From: CAVVTR01 sp963751245
GTDB lineage: Bacteria > Acidobacteriota > Thermoanaerobaculia > Thermoanaerobaculales > Thermoanaerobaculaceae
Reading direction: 5' to 3'
NCBI GenBank assembly: GCA_963751245.1
Contig: CAVVTR010000002.1
Location: forward strand, 307,495-371,494
DNA: 64,000 nucleotides
Below, in pieces: positions 61,550 to 64,000 of the stretch (positions are counted from its first letter, which is position 1; each line of letters starts with the position of its first letter). The notes beneath the pieces are model-generated. The model was given only the letters and a program-made list of their open reading frames with translations. It did not search any database and was not told the DNA's origin. Both the position numbers and the translations under genes were made by a program.

Positions 61550-61580
61550 CGACCCACGCCAAGGACATCGGCGTGGGTCG
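61550..61580 (-). terminator. Rho-independent terminator of the RHS-lipoprotein operon
   Basis: CGACCCACGCC and GGCGTGGGTCG form a perfect 11-bp stem with a 9-base loop; on the minus strand it is followed by CTTCTTCTCTGCTTTTTGCC. It begins 26 bp after the lipoprotein stop. Confidence 0.8.
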
Positions 61581-61605
61581 CGGCCATGAAATGCGAGTGT
61601 GACGA

Positions 61606-62127
61606 CTACGGCGACGACGGCTCTGTTTTCACGTACTGGTCAAGGTCGCTTTGGGCGAGTCGGTCTGTCGGGTTGAACCGGCGCTCGCCCTCGAGAAGTC
61701 CCTCATGAGCTGGCCCGGATGATGTGCACCGCAAGCGATGTGATTCAAGCGGCCCGGGATAAGAGAAGCTCGGTCGACGAACCGTCTCTGAGACAAGGCG
61801 GTATTCCGCATGGATCCCGTTGCCGTCACGGCGCCACGTGCCGAGAAAGACCGCCTGACCGTCACCCTGCGAGATGTACAGCGTCCCCTGGTACTCGGTG
61901 ATGGTGCACGCGATCATCGCGAAGCTCCCGTCTTCCGAGAACCGCACGACGTGTGCGGCGGCGGAACGGGATGGATTGCCGAGCTCAGCCGGCGGCGAAA
62001 GCCAAGGTGAGTCGATTGCCAGCCACAGGCGCCCGGCGAGATGCAGGTCCTCGCAGAGCGTGGTTCCTGCGGTGGTACAGCCGGCCAGCACAATCGAAGC
62101 GATGGCAACAACGCCTCGCAAGGTCAT
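61606..62127 (-). CDS. Lipoprotein, candidate immunity protein of the RHS toxin
   Basis: A 173-residue protein with lipobox (ASIVLAGC), so anchored in the envelope facing the periplasm. The body is beta-rich: GRLWLAIDSPWL, HVVRFSEDGSFAMIACTITE, GTLYISQGDGQAVFLGTWRR and AEYRLVSET, with four cysteines after the lipobox. Its ATG overlaps the RHS stop (ATGA), and a strong terminator follows, making a closed two-gene unit. Small, family-less and directly downstream of an RHS C-terminal domain, it is a natural immunity candidate; periplasmic location suits a toxin that attacks peptidoglycan. Immunity is inference. Confidence 0.7.
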   Translation of the reverse strand: MTLRGVVAIASIVLAGCTTAGTTLCEDLHLAGRLWLAIDSPWLSPPAELGNPSRSAAAHVVRFSEDGSFAMIACTITEYQGTLYISQGDGQAVFLGTWRRDGNGIHAEYRLVSETVRRPSFSYPGPLESHRLRCTSSGPAHEGLLEGERRFNPTDRLAQSDLDQYVKTEPSSP

Positions 62128-63962
62128 GGCTGCTCCACTGGTGTGTCGAGAGCCACGGGGAGCTGCAGCGCCGTGTCCCACACGTACTGGATTATTGATG
62201 GGTCCTTGCCGTAGCAAAGACAACCGTGAGTGGCTCCGACGTCCATGTCGGCGTCCTGGCCATGGTAGTAGTTACCGTCGTAGGCACCGGGGGCAAAGGG
62301 CGTCGGGTTCAATCGTGCCCTGATCGGACCGTAGGACGCTTGTTCGGGCCAGGGCCCAATGAACGCAGGCATCTTCTGAATGCCCCACATCGGCGGGGGG
62401 TTGCCTGGCCACACGGATGAGTTGGGATTCACGGTGGTCGGTGATGGGACCTGTCTGCCCCCCTGGATGAGGTAGTTGTGTGCCGGGATTCGAAGGCTCT
62501 GGGCGCTCCCCGACCACGCAGTGCCAGTCATAGCGACTTTGTTCTGGTTGTACAGGGTGACGTTGAAGAGAGTCGCGCCGGATTTGTTCGTCTGGCCTGT
62601 CGAGGCCACCACGAGCAGGTGAGTGAATTTGCTCTTGTGGATATTGCCGTCCTTGTCCTTCCACTCAGCGCCTTCATGGTACTGCCAGCTCCCCCCGATG
62701 TTGAACCAGTTCCGACCGTCCGGGTCAATCCGGTTGATCGGGTTGTTGCCGACGTACGAGTAGAGGTTGAAGCTCTGCGGGCGCTTGCTGTCCCCACGTA
62801 CCGGGTCCACGCTGAGGAACCGTGCGACATTTGGGTTGTAGTACCTCGCATGCATGGAGTCGAGGTCGTCGGTGGTGTTGGAGGTGTCCCGCAGGTCGCG
62901 CTCGTGGCCGGTGTACTTCGTGCGCTCCGTGTCCTGGGTGGCGTTGGTGCCTTCCTGGCCGAACGGCATGTAGGTGTGCAGCGCCACCTGGCTGCCCGAG
63001 GCGTTGGTGACCAGCCGCACCGTGCCCAGGTGGTCCAGTGTGAAGTGCCGCGTTCCCGTCGAGTCCACCGTCGCCAGCGGAGAGCCGTCCCGGTACACGG
63101 AGTCCTGCACCCAGCTCCACACCCCGCCGGTCTCCCGGTACACCCGCAACACCTTGTTGTCCAGCCCCCGCAGCGTGTAGGTGATCCCCGCCGGCGCCGT
63201 GGAGTCGTAGGTGCCGATCCGCTCGCCGTCCGCGGTGTAGGCGTCGATGGTCGTCCGGTTGGAGCCGCTGTACTGCTGCATCTGACCCGTCGGGTACCAG
63301 CTGTAGGTGTACGTCCCGCTGTTCCAGGAGGTCTGCTCCCCCGCGTCGTCGTAAGTGACGGGATAGTTGAGCCGGTTGGTCGCGGCGTCGATGCTGATGG
63401 CCTGTGACGTCTCGCACGTCCCCGAGCTCGGGATGACGTCGGCGCGCTGCGCGTTGCCGAAGGCGTCGAAGACCATGCACTGCTTCTTGGCCACCGAGGC
63501 GATGGTTCCCTCCTTAAGGCGGCTCACCAGGTCGTAGATGTAAGTGTCCGAGCCCATGGTGAAGATGTTCCCGGCGCCGTCGTACTGATACGTCCCCGTC
63601 GTCCACAGGGTGCCGAGAACGGGCAGGTTGGCCGATACCGAGGCCGGCCGCTTCATGGCGTGAGGATCCGCGCCGTAGACGTCCTGCAGGGCATTGCCGT
63701 GGGTGACCGTGTTGACCATTTCATTGTCATGATACGTGATCGACGAGGCGAAATTGGTCGCGCCCTCGTGGACCCGGGTCAGGGCGCCGTTGGTGACGTC
63801 GTAGGTCACCGTGCGGGCCGGACCCACCCCGGCGAGCTGCGGATAGCTCACCGTGGCGGGCTGGCCGAGGTCGTTCCAGGTGAAGCTCTCCGTGAACGTG
63901 GTAGACCATCCCTTCCACGAACACCCGCGGACGCCTCGGCATCGTCTGGCTCTGGTCGTCAA
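62124..63962 (-). CDS. RHS-repeat fragment with L,D-transpeptidase-like C-terminal domain
   Basis: A 612-residue open frame. The first ~20 residues are out-of-frame transposase DNA, so the RHS part starts near TTFTESFTWNDLG. RHS/YD repeats follow (GTYQYDGAGNIFTMG, SWYPTGQMQQYSG, LDHLGTVRLVTNASG) to the core end DTERTKYTGHERD, ARYYNPNVARFLSVDPVRGD and NLYSYVGNNPINRIDPDGRN. The variable C-terminus (~residues 420-612) has strands such as THLLVVASTGQTNKSGATLF and NVTLYNQNKVAMTGTAWSGS, then YYHGQ (H567) and ATHGCLCYG (H579, C581), the H...[ST]HGC pattern of L,D-transpeptidases. It lacks the N-terminal part of a full RHS effector. It is probably an orphan toxin-tip cassette. Confidence 0.75.
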   Translation of the reverse strand: MTTRARRCRGVRGCSWKGWSTTFTESFTWNDLGQPATVSYPQLAGVGPARTVTYDVTNGALTRVHEGATNFASSITYHDNEMVNTVTHGNALQDVYGADPHAMKRPASVSANLPVLGTLWTTGTYQYDGAGNIFTMGSDTYIYDLVSRLKEGTIASVAKKQCMVFDAFGNAQRADVIPSSGTCETSQAISIDAATNRLNYPVTYDDAGEQTSWNSGTYTYSWYPTGQMQQYSGSNRTTIDAYTADGERIGTYDSTAPAGITYTLRGLDNKVLRVYRETGGVWSWVQDSVYRDGSPLATVDSTGTRHFTLDHLGTVRLVTNASGSQVALHTYMPFGQEGTNATQDTERTKYTGHERDLRDTSNTTDDLDSMHARYYNPNVARFLSVDPVRGDSKRPQSFNLYSYVGNNPINRIDPDGRNWFNIGGSWQYHEGAEWKDKDGNIHKSKFTHLLVVASTGQTNKSGATLFNVTLYNQNKVAMTGTAWSGSAQSLRIPAHNYLIQGGRQVPSPTTVNPNSSVWPGNPPPMWGIQKMPAFIGPWPEQASYGPIRARLNPTPFAPGAYDGNYYHGQDADMDVGATHGCLCYGKDPSIIQYVWDTALQLPVALDTPVEQP

Positions 63963-64000
63963 CCTACCACAATTCCACTTCTTGCGTACCTGGCACTTCT
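63898..64000 (-). repeat. Transposase 5'-end/REP fragment, copy 3
   Basis: The same ~100 bp as at 61168-61268, fused to the RHS frame at the same point. The window ends on the last base of the REP-like sequence TTGCGTACCTGGCACTTCT, so the upstream side cannot be seen. Confidence 0.7.

Overview
The window looks like chromosomal DNA of a high-GC member of the Acidobacteriota. The evidence is four long duplicated FtsX/MacB-type permeases of the ADOP kind (10917, 17153, 41493 and 44597), one beside a PadR regulator; a Ser/Thr kinase fused to a beta-propeller; a UPF0182 membrane protein; and a sigma-54 response regulator wired to an efflux operon. No rRNA, tRNA or CRISPR array was recognised. I cannot fix the class from sequence alone.

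Layout. 0-5.5 kb: a surface-polymer or peptide-ligase type cluster (Mur ligase, GNAT, methyltransferase, PP-loop ATPase, sugar-transfer-type ATP-grasp). 5.6-8.6 kb: a dienelactone hydrolase, a 171-179 bp tandem repeat, and an esterase-fold/TPR protein that lacks the catalytic serine. 8.7-19.6 kb: a six-gene efflux and two-component operon (adaptor, ATPase, permease, ATPase, NtrC-type regulator, histidine kinase) followed by another permease. Sigma-54-like promoters and paired 16-bp palindromes, both spaced 21 bp, precede the operon and the second permease. 19.9-30.2 kb: assorted enzymes around a two-gene operon of fusion proteins (27889 to 23977): an ATP-grasp ligase fused to a DmpA/P1 peptidase, then an acetyltransferase-like domain fused to a histone-deacetylase-fold amidohydrolase. 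30.4-38.2 kb: four consecutive genes are riddled with single-base frameshifts (lipoprotein, Ser/Thr kinase, glycine-rich protein, UPF0182), which looks like a patch of poor sequence. 38.6-53.3 kb: compact metabolic and housekeeping genes, a DUF2089 stress-type operon, divergent ADOP permeases with PadR, and a nucleotidyltransferase/XRE pair.

53.3-64 kb is an accessory island, visibly less GC-rich in places. It carries an IS1182-like element, IS66 remnants, a nonsense-mutated REP-associated transposase, REP-like boundary repeats and a miniature inverted-repeat element. It also holds a three-gene operon in which two paralogous lipoproteins flank a surface metalloprotease, and a 5'-truncated metalloprotease. 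At the right edge is an RHS protein fragment whose C-terminal domain carries an L,D-transpeptidase-like motif; it overlaps by 4 bp a lipoprotein gene that is a natural immunity candidate.

The most promising candidates for something undescribed are the pair of make-and-break fusion enzymes at 23977-27889, the RHS/L,D-transpeptidase-lipoprotein cassette at 61606-63962, and the duplicated lipoprotein/metalloprotease operon at 55697-58511.
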